DNA of 64,000 nucleotides, from NCBI GenBank assembly GCA_963932145.1, contig OZ010574.1:84802049-84866048 (forward strand), given 5' to 3'. The notes beneath the pieces are model-generated. The model saw only the letters and a program-made list of their open reading frames with translations. It was not told the origin of the DNA and ran no database searches. This DNA is from Acanthosepion lycidas. Taxonomy: Eukaryota; Mollusca; Cephalopoda; Sepiida; Sepiidae. Shown here piece after piece: positions 47,884 to 60,359 of the stretch. Positions within the stretch are counted from its first letter, which is position 1; each line of letters opens with the position of its first letter. A program made the translations under genes and the position numbers.

Positions 47884-49100
47884 ATATATATATATATTGC
47901 AATATAGCAACAGATGTTTCTTCGGTGACATCTTGTGTAATGGAATTTAAGAAGTACTGAAATGTATGTGTATGTTTACAGTATTAGATTTGTTGTTTTT
48001 AATTTGCAGTATAGCCCTAATAGCAAAGAAGAAGTATTTCATGTAGGTGTGGGAGAAATGTAGCCTGGGGGCCAAGGAAGTGGCAGTTAGAAAATGTTTA
48101 GCAACTGATGTCCTATGTGAACAAGCAGGTTCAAAATATTGAAAGAAATAGTAAATTGAAATTAGTTTTTGAAAATTTGCTTTTGAAAAGAGTATTCACA
48201 TGACATTGTTTTGTAGAACTTATAAGCCATATGAAATTTCAGTTATTGTGTCTTCTGTTCTTTTTTGGCTAGTGAGGTTTTTGGCAAAACTCTGAGTTTA
48301 TATAGGTTGTGAAGAGATTAGATTGTCTATTCACTGATTGGTCAAATGTGTTCATAAAGTACTTACAATATAATTCTGCTGTTGGTGTTGATGTGGTATG
48401 TATATCTATTGAGGAGGTATCTATACGATGAAAAATGTTTTCAGCAAAACATTACAAAATGAAAAGAAATACATGACAAGTTGAAATTTTATAAAATATT
48501 TATTCCATGAAATGGGAATAAAATAATAAAAATCTGGCTATTTAAAAAGGTACATCTGCAAAAACAACAGTGTGTGAGTTCAAAAGTTTACATTTCTAAA
48601 CAACTACTTATTGACCAGCTGGAGTGGTGTGCTTCCTGTTAGGTCTGTGATGACTTGTATTAGGTGAAGGAAAAGAGAAGTTTCTTTTTAAAACATGGCT
48701 TTTTAAAGGTATCAGTCAGCTGCAGCTGCTATTAGACTGGCAGCTTTTACTGCTATTCTTCTACAGTTGTCTGTGTCATGGCCTAAACACACTACAGTGA
48801 TTGAGTTGAGGCAAAACCAGGAATTCAAATGCTGATTTTGAAAGCTCTTATGCAGGACCTTCCCGGGAATACTGCCATTGTATTTTGAGGTGGGGGCAGC
48901 TTTTAAGTCAGGAAGGTTTTGAGAAAAGGGTTATTTGTTGGCATGACCACTCAAGTGAGTTAAGCCAAGTTTAAAGTTTAAGTGGACCAGAGTCCCCAAA
49001 TAGTCTAGTGCCCTTGGTACTTTCTTTCGAAGACATCTCAAGTGATTAAACTAAATAAACACAATAGTAACGGCAAGATTAGTCATTTCTTTAAAATCAT
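47884..49100. other. Intergenic, no supported gene
   Basis: No motif found. Sequence near 48560-48900 is less AT-rich but has no open frame worth calling. Confidence 0.4.
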
Positions 49101-49129
49101 CATTCATTCACTGAACAGTTAGCATTACT

Positions 49130-49930
49130 GATGGTTGTAATTTATAAAATATTTATCTTAAAACATTTTTTTTCTGGGAAAACAGGTTTCTCAAGTCCAC
49201 TCTTATCACTCTTTCTAGTATTGATGGTGGCTTCCTTCCTAACGATTTGTTTCAGGTGTTGCAGTAAGTGTACATTGAAATCATTTTGTGGTTGCCGAAC
49301 TGTTTCCAGTTAAACTAAAAGCAATAATAATATTTTTATATGTGTAAATGACGTAAATGATGTGGTTTCTGTTATTTGGTAAAAATTTTTGTGATTCTGC
49401 ATTGCAAGTCTGTAAAATTGATAAAGGACAGTATTCTTCAAGATCTACAGGATTCATTCACTTGAATCCATTTTTAATCATTGATCTGAGAAAACGGTTG
49501 TATATAGTTGACAGTTTAAACATTTCTGAATGAGTTGGATGCCATGCATACCATCCATATGAGAATCTAGATCTGACAGTGCTATTTAAGAACATGATTC
49601 AAGTTCATAGCTCAATGCTTTTGTTTGTAGCATCTTGCAGTGGTGAACAAAACTACTCCTAGTGCAGTCTTTTCTATATTCTATTTCCTTATATCCTATA
49701 CTAAATTTGTTATAACTGATCTATACACCAAGGTATTTGAAAAGTTCAATATTTACTAATTTCACATCCTGAATTTTGATGATGGATTTAGGATAGGTGC
49801 CATCACTGTTTTTGTTCCAATTCCAGATCATTATTTCTGTTTTGAAAAAGTTTATCTTCAGTCTGACTTCTTGGAACACTTGGTAAAGAATGTTGATTTT
49901 TTTGTTGAAGATCATTCTTATACCAACTAT
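49130..49930 (-). pseudogene. LINE fragment, third family (RT C-terminus)
   Basis: Minus strand FQEVRLKINFFKTEIMIWNW then LFKYLGV (49721-49915), followed by an RSRFSYG..WHPTHSEMFKLS-like stretch. This is the common 3' part of LINE RTs (KTEVM..FKYLG..). A second piece of the same repeat lies at 59480-59720. Confidence 0.75.
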
Positions 49931-50199
49931 AAGTGTAAAGGCTGTTTTCTATTAGTAGATTCATTTGGAATGTAGTATGAATGTTTAAATGATTATTGTT
50001 TTGGTGGTTGCTGCTGATTGTTGCTGGCCCATTTTTTTATGGGAAAGAGTTTACTTGAGATTAAAAGGTAGGAGGTCTTGCAGCTATGGTCAAACTTGAG
50101 AAAAAGTGGGTCAACAAAATTTTGCTGTTGTACCAAAATGAGGAATAAAACAATACTGTTTAACAATACTATTTAATAATAATAATAATAATAATAATA

Positions 50200-50490
50200 G
50201 TTGAAATTAAGTGAAAGAGAAAGAGATTCCCTTCACGCAAGCCACCAATCTGCCATTGGGTGGCATGCCACTAGCACTTACTGCTGTTGGACTGCCGGCG
50301 TGTTCGTTGCAGCAATGTTATCACTTGTGGACCACCGTTGGCCCGCCAGTGGCTGCCACCAGAAGACCGCTGGCGTTGCCATCAGCAGCCTGCTAGCAGG
50401 GCACTAGCATCTTGCATGTAGAGGTGGAAGCTTTTTAGCATATTTGTAATTGTCTGTTGTTGGGTAGAAAATAAAGTTTGCTGTTTTAAT
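50200..50490. other. GC-rich anomalous segment, unclassified
   Basis: Positions about 50225-50425 are near 55% G+C in a region below 35%, with CCACCGTTGGCCCGCC.. and several CpGs. It ends TAGAAAATAAAGTTTGCTG, a polyadenylation-like tail. It might be a retroposon or LTR piece. Two overlapping frames (50201-50407, 50211-50396) are not credible as a protein. Confidence 0.4.
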
Positions 50491-50514
50491 ATTTGGTATG
50501 TATGTGAGTATGTA

Positions 50515-50682
50515 CAGTGTAACCCGGATATAAGAGAAACCCGGATATAAGAGAGATTATATCTGGTCCCAAATTAGAGCCATACTTATCTAAACAAAAT
50601 AGACCAAACCCTGATATAAGAGAAACCCGGATATAAGAGACTTATCCGGTCCCGACAACTCTCTTATATCCGGGTTACACTG
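50515..50682. mobile_element. Pogo-like MITE, second copy
   Basis: The same ends and body as 12280-12451 (168 bases), flanked by TA. Confidence 0.8.
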
Positions 50683-50929
50683 TAATTGTGTTGGATAGGG
50701 TTTTTCCATCCTGTACTCGTGTAAAAAGACATAATGAAAGAAAAATTATTTATTTTTAAATTTTAATAGTACAAATTTCAGTTTTAATTTTTTCTTATTT
50801 TTAATAAATCTTGAATTTTTTTAAAATAGTAATCTCTTTGAAAGGAAAACAATGTTTGTGTGGCTTAATGACTTTCCTTTTTTTTTTCCTATTTTATAAT
50901 TTTATTTTTTAGCATTTCCAATTTCTTCG

Positions 50930-51385
50930 AAATAAAAGTGAAAATTCCATCAGAAATACTCGGTTGTAGTTAAATCTATACAGGAAAACCGAAACGCGAC
51001 ACTCAGCAATCAGTGTAAAAGTTTGTAAAAACAATTTCTCATTCTTTATCTTAGTCTCAGTTATAAGAATTATTCAAAGATATATTTATTTTCTCAACAA
51101 AATTATTCTTAAAGTATATTCTTCGCTTATTTTATAAATTTTATCAATTCCTGTATGAATTTTCATGTTACGTTCTTTATTAGACAAGTTTTAAAATTAG
51201 GAGAATAAATTTATGTTTAAGAAAAAAACTCAATAATTAATTCTAAGAACATTTTTACCTTGTATTTTTTTTATTCATTTCTAATAATATTGTTTAGTTT
51301 TGAGAAATATCATTTCAATTCCAAGTTTTACATTCAATCTTAGTTTGCTTTTTACCTCGTCCCAACATGCAATTGAAAAACAAAG
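50930..51385 (+). promoter_or_regulatory. Putative gene B promoter and 5' UTR
   Basis: CpGs reappear here (ACCGAAACGCGACAC near 50989). The uORF at 51367-51405 overlaps the ATG if transcribed. The TSS is not determinable. Confidence 0.35.
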
Positions 51386-51779
51386 ATGGCCGGTGTATTT
51401 GGTGATTCTTCGCTGTTTGACGAATTTGATAAAGAACGGCCGTCAGTGGCTACGTTTATATCCTATAACCAAAACGAAAGAGGGGAAGATGACACCAGCA
51501 AAATAGTTTTTCATTGTCCAGATTCGAATTCGGATTCTTCCGATTGGGAGCAAGAAACCGAAGAAGGACAAGTGGACACTACGGAAACGAAGGTTGATAA
51601 AGATGAACAAGAAGAAATGGTCGAAAGCGATGACGAAGCAAATGAGGATGGTAAAGGTTTTCAGAAAAAAGCTTCGAAAAAAGGCTCTAGCACAAATGGA
51701 GAAGTTCATTTAGGTGCCTTAAAACATACAAATCATCAGCTTCAATTTGAACGTATCCTTTTTTCCTTTTATGAAAACG
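51386..51779 (+). CDS. Gene B exon 1 (start codon, acidic N-terminus)
   Basis: The exon encodes 131 codons plus one base and ends at the donor G|GTGAGC (51780). The frame stays open until a stop at 51800-51802, but the donor is strong and the reading continues well into exon 2. A short upstream ORF at 51367-51405 overlaps the start in another frame, if the transcript reaches that far. Base composition is less AT-rich than the flanks, as expected for coding DNA. Confidence 0.75.
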
Positions 51780-53396
51780 GTGAGCCCACTGCTGTGAAGT
51801 GAAAAACACGTGTTGTTGATATTGATTCGTTCATTTTATTTTTCTGGTTTATAATTTGCTTTCATCAACCAAATATATTTCTTTTTAAACAGCATCCGTT
51901 GCTCTAGATTTATACAAATAAATATTACATGAAATATAACGTTTTTATGTGGCTTAAAAACATAAACAATCCGATGTTTTTTACTTATGCAAAATCCACA
52001 CAACTCGTAGTCTTTTTTTTTTAACTAAATTTTTTGAAATATTATTTAATTTTCATTATTTCCGATATAACGAATACGACTTAGAATTGTCTCTGAAATT
52101 ACATTTTCGTAAAATGAGGTGTGGTAAATATTCATGTTACCTTCCACCATGTTTCGCAATTTGAAAACATGCCGTTTACAAAACTTTCTAATAGTTTCTA
52201 TGATTAACCTTCCTGTCTTACTAGTAAATAACTCATCTCTCTTAGTGAAGTCTTTTGCAGTTATAAAGTTTTTATTTACCTGGTTTCATTGTTTTCTGAT
52301 GGAGTATTTGACAATATTTGTAGTAATTAACGACCCTCCTATTTATTTATTTTTTAAACAAAATTTTGCTGTTAAAAAAGTAATTGAGCCGGTTATTTGA
52401 GCTAGTTTATATCTTATTAGAAATTTTTAAACTCTTTCCAGTTATTTTAAAAAAAATTATCGTGGCAATTATTTTTACAGTACACCTCTTGTACGAGTTT
52501 AATTTTTCTTGTGTATTTTGAAGTAAACATCCATAAAAAAAACAAAAAAACAAACAAGGCGAGAAATTGTTGTCATGGGCAAGATCTTTCCTTTGAAACT
52601 CTTCATTGTATTTGTATTGGTTCATGTTTCAATTTCATGAACATGCAATACTTTGAAAGACTTGTTTCCATTCCGATCTAATAAATCATTATTTATAATG
52701 AAAAAAAACGTTCTGAAGCAACAAAAAAAAGGAAAGACTGAATTTCAGAGATATATACGAATATATATTCGGTCAGACAAATAACCTTTGTGCGTTTAGT
52801 AAGAAATACCTTCTAACATTTTAAAAGTGTTTACAGAGAAATAATTCACAAGTTTACAAATACAATAAAAAATTAAATTATAATATGTATGTTTAATGGT
52901 ATGAGTGTAGAAATCCTTGTTTATATGGAAGGCCTTTAAAGACTATGTACCTCTAAGCAGGAATCAACCCCCCCCCCCAAAAAAAAACACTTTTTTTTCT
53001 GGGAAACCACATAATCTCGACGTGCATATATTATGGTGATGGGCTCTTTCGTCATCTTTGATGTATAAGGGTTCAATAGTTCAGTTCTTAACAGAACAAA
53101 TACAGAGAACTGGTGCACATAGTGTGAAGATATTCAAATGACCCTCAGGTTTGAATTCAGGTTTCTCCTATTGATTGCTTACCAATTTTCATGTGAGGCG
53201 TTTCATGCTTTAGGACTTTCATCAGAAAAACTTTCCACTTCTTTCATACTTTTTCCCTAAAATTGTTCTTTATATATAATATATATATATATATATGTAT
53301 CCTTGTGCAGGTATGCAGAAAATTTCGGCTCTCGTTTTTGAAACATGAGAACTCTTATGTAGCGAAGGAATCATATTTTTAAACAAAATATATATT

Positions 53397-53427
<31 letters not shown>

Positions 53428-53813
53428 AAAATTCAGTTTTCTCATAACTGAATGTAACAAACTTGACTGGAATTTGAACTCAGCTCTCCAGTCTCTTATA
53501 CTGAGTCGATATCTATCATAACACTCACACATTTGCCCCAAACTTAATAAAAACAAAGTTTATCAAAATCTTTGTTATTATTAAGAGTAAAGACCAAAGG
53601 ATTTTTTTGATTATTAAATTATAGTTTTTGATCCTTTTTAGAATGTTCATAATTATGGTTAAAAATTTTATTTTTCTTGCATCAGTCGGGGATCATGATT
53701 TAGTATCTTTTTGCAATGAAAAACTTTGATTTGGAAATTCTTGCAAAAATCAAATAATTGTTGCATAATGAATCTTTCAGGACTTGTTGTTCACAAATGA
53801 ATGAAATTATTTT

Positions 53814-53852
<39 letters not shown>

Positions 53853-53872
53853 ATCTTGATTAAAAACTTTTT

Positions 53873-53906
<34 letters not shown>

Positions 53907-56900
53907 TCTGTTATCCTACCCCACTTATTTCATTTTATGAAATTTTGAGAAATTCACTTTTTTACGGCTTAATATTTATATTAGTTATATGCAGAAGTCT
54001 TTGGAGGATTTAAATCATCAATTTTGTTTGTTTGTTAAACAGTACCCCAAGTTACTGAAAATCAATAAAATATGCAATAAAAATTTTCTTAGAAAAAGTT
54101 TTAATTATTTTTATGCATAAAATATATTATGAACACTATTGTCTTTTTTTTTTTTTTTTTTTCAATGAATAATGAATTTTTACAAGAATTATTTTTATTT
54201 TTTTAAAATTAATAGTGCACCCCACAAGTTAGCTTGAGCCATCACAAAAATCATTACTCTGTTCCTACGCACCATCAGTGCACACATTAAACACTAGGTG
54301 ACTTACTCCAAAAAATACATAACATAAATATGACTAACTTGTCTATGGCAAGTTTAGACATCAAATCACTATATACCAATATACACATCACGAAATGCCT
54401 TAATATATTAAGAAATCACTTCAAGAAATCCAAGAAAAAACTTTCTCTACCTGTCCACAAAATTATAAAAATATACAACTTAATTACTTACTACCATTTC
54501 TATTTTTTTTTTTTTTTTTTTTTTTTTTTTCAGTAACATTTTCTACAAACAAAAATTCTGTTTACCCACAAAGTCACCTATCAGCGGTATTCTTGCTTTC
54601 CTCTTTCTAGAATTCTTAGAATCCGTTCAATTTAAACATATCATACCTAAGAGCTTTACTTATCTGAGATATATAGATGACATCCTCTTATTTTATCCCC
54701 AAGATCTCCAAACCTATTAAACATAATTACTAGACTCAATAAAATTGAAACTACCATCAAATTCACACATGAATTTAAAACCTCTAACCTTTCCTTAACA
54801 TCTTATTAATACGCAACAATGATAGATTTTAAAGTTTACCAAAAACCAAATCAATTTCTGTTCTCACCATAACCAGAGACTAATCAAACAATTAAGCAAT
54901 TTTTACAGATATATCCCCCCATAGAAAAAATTTGTTGAATTTTTGATTGTCAATGGCTGTCAATAAATATTTCAACACCTTAAATGAACAGCTATGACTG
55001 AAAAAATGCATTTTTACAATATTTTAAACCAAGAGTAATTTTGGTATCAAATCAGATTAATTTTAATTTAAGTCAGCTAATATATTCCTCAAAGTTTCAA
55101 AAAGTATATTTTATTTTTAAAAGATTTTTTTTTTATAAAGTTATCAAATGGGTTAGTTTTTTATGATTTAGCTGATTTTCTTATTATATATGAGAACATG
55201 GTTATTACATATTGCATATTTAAGCAAAAATTTAAAAAATAACTTTTAAATTTAGTTTTAAATCAATGTTTTCAGCAATAGTTTTCATTGCATGTAAATG
55301 TTTTCATTGAAAGACTAGAGAAAGGTATTATCAAAACCATTTTAAATAGGAACAAGTTGTCTGAGAGAGGTATTAATGTTTCATTTTAACCAGTTCCGCC
55401 ATCTGACAAAAAAATGGTCTAAATGAATCACTTTAGTTGAATTTGGATGGAGAATGACCATAGATTTAGATGCCTTTAATCCAATTGGCAATATGATGTA
55501 AAAAAATCATTTTATATTTAATGCTGTTCATTGTAAATTTTGTCAGCAATGGGATTACTATGTTGTCAAACTTGAATAACCTGAAAATCATTAAGGAAAC
55601 TAAGAAAAAAGATATGAATTTCTGTGAATTATCTTGAAGGAAATTAATTAATTTTTAGTAGTGTTTTTTTCTTTTTCACTGATTATCTAAATTGATATGT
55701 TTATAAATATTTTTTTTTAGTATTTGTTGTCCTTAACCAATTTTAAAGGAGAAAAACTACGTAAATTTGTTCGGAAAATTGATTCATCCAGGTAATTAAA
55801 CTTTTGTTGCTTCTGTGATTTTTATTTCTTTGTAATTGTTAGCTGCATTTATTGTTTTAACTCATTCTCTCCTGTATGCCATGACTCTTCACAACTTCCT
55901 GTCTTTTGTTGCTTTAAGTAATTCTTGCTCCTTTACAACACTTTTTAGCTTTGCATTCTCATAATTATCAAATAGGTTACAGTTTTCCTCTGCTTCTCTT
56001 TCATATAGGAGATTAGACATTATATTAGTTACTCATAGGTACCTTCATGAGATTGCTAAAAAAAGAGCATAGCATGATGAAAAAGATGCCAAACTTGACA
56101 AAAACAAAATTTTATCGTCTACATGTTTATTATTAAGAGGAAAGACCAGTATTTTTTTTAATTATTTTAAAAAAAATTTTCTTTTTAGAACATTCTAAAT
56201 TTTCATTGAAAAAAAAACTTGTTTCTCTTTCTATCACCGGAACTAGTAAAATAACGTATACAATTTTTTACATGTTTTTTTTTTTTTTTTTTTTTTTGTA
56301 TGACACACATTAATTTGGAAAATCTTGCAAAAATAAAAATAATTGTCGGATGTTAATGAAACTTTCAGAAACTATTCACAGATAATGGAAATTATTATAA
56401 ATATGTTTTTTTTTTATTAAAGTCATGACAGAAATTTTTTTTTATATTTAATATCCCCCCATAACTAATTTTATGAAAACTCTAGAAATTCAGTTTAGTG
56501 GTTATATTAGTTTAAAGCACAAGGCTTCAAGGAAAGCAAATCATGTTTTTTAATTGGACCCCCCCTCCCATATACACACATACACACACACACACACACA
56601 CATGTGAAAATCAACCCTGAATTGTAACATACAAAACTCAATAAAACAAAAATATTATTTAATTTCAAATGCTTTTATTTGCTTTTATGAATATGGGCAA
56701 AAAAGCAAAAAAAAATTTTGATGAAAAATGAATTTTTAATACAATTATTTGTTATTTCTTTAATTATTTTAGATTTTTACATTTAAGTTGTTAAAATATA
56801 AAATTAGTTGAAAGCCACATTCACTTTTGTAAATGTCCTTATAAGATGGATAATTTTTTAGCATTTTGTAAATTGTATTGCTTCGTCCAATCAGAAAACC

Positions 56901-57648
56901 CGCAGTAATTTATGTTCATAAAAGTCATTAAAATGGCTGTAATTAAAAAGTATGGACGGTCACAAGCAATAAAACGTCATGTGGCTTGAGTGTAAATATT
57001 CTCCAGTGAACGTCCATTTCATTATTGCAAATTCTTCATGCGAAACACATGTTGAATTAGCGTTTTTACTAATGAAATAATATTTGAACACCATCCTAAG
57101 CCATTTTCAGCAACAACATTACTACATTTTTTAAAAGTACCATTTATTTCATTTACATATTTCATTGTAATTTCAATTTTGTGAAGTTGTTTTCAGTGAG
57201 TCATCTTATTTCAATTTTATGAAATTTAATGTCACTCTCAACAGTCTTATTTTAATTTCTTTATAATATATTTTCCATAAAGCATCGTAAACATAAAGGT
57301 GAAAGCTAAGTACAAAAAAAAAAAAATAGAGCGCTGAAAGTTTTCCTTAAAAATAACGAGGTAGATAATTTGTTCACGTAAATGTAAATAATTTAATTTC
57401 CCTCTTCTGTAGAATAAATTGTCCTCACGTAAGCTATCAATATGTCATGAAAATGTCTTCCATCACCTGTCAAGTGATGCGAAATGTTATGACCTGCTTT
57501 GTTTTATTTTCATATTATGTCTTTTCTGTGCAGAAACTAAGTTAAGCTTCTTTCAAAATATTTTAAATAAACATTATAATTTGTAATTTTCTTGAAATAA
57601 GTTTTGGAAAAATTATAATTGATTTTTAAAAGAATTTTTAACTGAGAT

Positions 57649-57680
<32 letters not shown>

Positions 57681-60316
57681 GGAAAAAAATGGTTGACATT
57701 ATTGATTATCTGTCAATTTTTCTGGAAAAAAAAAGATTTTTAACAAATTTTGGACATGCTATGAATGATTAAAAAATACCCCCAAAATACTTTGATCTTT
57801 CTTCTTAATAATAACAAACATTTAGACGAAAAAGTTGTTTTCGTCAAGTTTGGCATCTTTTTCGTCATGCTATGCTCTTTTTTAGCGATCTCATGAAGGT
57901 ACCTATAAGGTAGTTCAGTAATAGTCTTTTTTTTCTAAGTGCATTACTTGATACCATGCTCAATTTCTGGAAAAAAAAACAGTTTTTGCTACTCCCATGG
58001 ACTTATGGATTTCTGTGTCTCTCTTTGTTGTCTCTTACTATAATATACAGTTAAGCTTTCATATCTTATTGATATGTTTTTTTGTTTTTTCACATTTCCA
58101 ATATGTAACTCACACCTTGAGTTGTCCCTTTTTGCTCACAATTGTGCATTCTGTCTTACAGTTAATAATTAGTCTTTCCTTGCTTTAATATGTTTTCTGC
58201 CATCAAATAATATCATTGCTGTGTTTTTAAAAGTAACTCTAGAGAATATTGGATGATTTACCATTTTTCAATTTTATCAGCAAAGTAACAGTGAGATCAA
58301 TCTATACACATAAAGTGTAGTTATCAGTCTGTATGTGTGTCTGTTCAACTAAAACTAAAAAACTACAATAATTTTATGACAATATATATATATATACTCT
58401 GTATCACCCAACCCACCTTTTTGCAAAAAAATTCTCATGATTTGTGTCTGTAAAGATATTTTAAAATTAAAAATACTTAATGATTGCACTAGAATGCATC
58501 TTTAGCCATGTAAGCATTTCGAAATTCTCAGGATTAAAAAGTAAAAATGAATGAAAAGAATTAGTTCTGTTTTTTTTTTTTTTTACTTTTTAATTCTGCT
58601 GATAATTTCAAAACGCAACATGTACTTTTGAAATTTCTATTCTCTTGAATTTATTTCCATATCTATAGTAAATAAAAGCGTAACTCTAAAAAATGAATTA
58701 AAACAACAAAATAAATTTAAAAGAATATAAAATACAATTATTAGAAAAAAAGTTTAATAGTTATTTCTCCAAAACAAAAATTGTAAAAACAGAACAGAAT
58801 AAATTCCTGTAGATATTTTTTGTGGGGAATTTTCAATAGCTTTAATACAATCAGATATTCCATGAACATACAAGTCATTTTTTTTTCGATATTTTTAATC
58901 AGCAATATGAAACCAAATAAATTATTTTAAATGAAGTAATTATTTTCTAATTTAAAGAAAAATAATTACTGGTGTTAATTAGATAAAATACATAGACAAT
59001 ATATTTACTTTAATAAATAGTGCAATGTCCAGTCTATAATTTTTTTTTTTTTTTTTAAAGAGAAAAAAAAAATTGTACATAATTTCCTCCAATCAATATT
59101 CTTCAGAAAAAGGGAGACTTCCTATCATATGCTTGAGAAATTTAGACCTCTGAGACTTTCCAATGGCATCAGATTGATTATCAAGACAATAAATCAACAT
59201 GTTATTGATTTTCGACATAGCAATGAAACCTAAGATGTAGTTATTTCTTCCAGGTATTATCCCCATGTAACTCATTTAAATTTAGTATTTATATATGCAA
59301 GGTTGTACTGAAAAGTTCTGGCTTGGCCCACTTTTTTTTTCTTTTTATAGGGCTGAGAACTTTTCACCACCCTTTTGTATGATTGATTGATTGATTGATA
59401 ATATTAGCTGTTTCCCAGCAAAGAAACATTTGGCATTCATTGACTGAGAAACTAGTACTGCTTTCAATTGAAATCTAAATCTCTTAAAAAGTTTTCAGGA
59501 AAATAGGTTTTTCAAGTTCAGTAGCTGTTATCACTCTCTTTCCAATATTGAATTGGGGTTTCCTTCCCAATCTTTTATTTGAAGTAGTGTATAATGTCAA
59601 TATCTTGATTTGTCATTATTTTCTCTTTGAGTTAGAAGATGTACTATCCATTTTAGCTGTTGCTGTTCCTCAAGTGATGTGGTTTTTGTGTAGATCTCTG
59701 ATTTGTTATACATTTTTAGATTAGGGAAGGATTTTGTTAATTATTGTGGAAGAGGAAATCTCTTTTCTGTTCTACAGAAATATCCTAGTAATAATTACCA
59801 TTTGTAAGACCATAATTTTTTTTTTTTTTTTATTATTGTCTAGATACAAAAAATTGCGTGCTTTGAAAAAGCAATTTTACAACAAAAAAAATTTTCCCTG
59901 CAAAATGTTTTCTACTTTAACATTTTTTTAGTTGTATATTTCTTTTGTTTCATTTGGGTATAATGTGGAGCAGATTACATTTTAAAAGTTCAAAAGGATC
60001 ATACTGTCATTCAAACAAGTTTTGAACTCTATCTCTTCAATATGAACAAAACTCAATCAAGTGATAGGAAGCAATGTGTAACAAATTAGTCAAAAATGTT
60101 TTTACATTAGAGAATACTTATCCAATTCAAGATAAAAAATTTTACTTTAAAAACCTTTAATAAATAATTTCAGCTTTTTTTGTTAGCTCTTGAAAATGTC
60201 CATTAAGTAAATCTGCAGGAATGTTATGTTTCAAACAAGAGTGACTAGATACTACTTGCTGCCTTTTGCCATATAATCAAATTTTTTACCAGAAAAAACT
60301 TTTCATACTTTATTCT

Positions 60317-60359
<43 letters not shown>

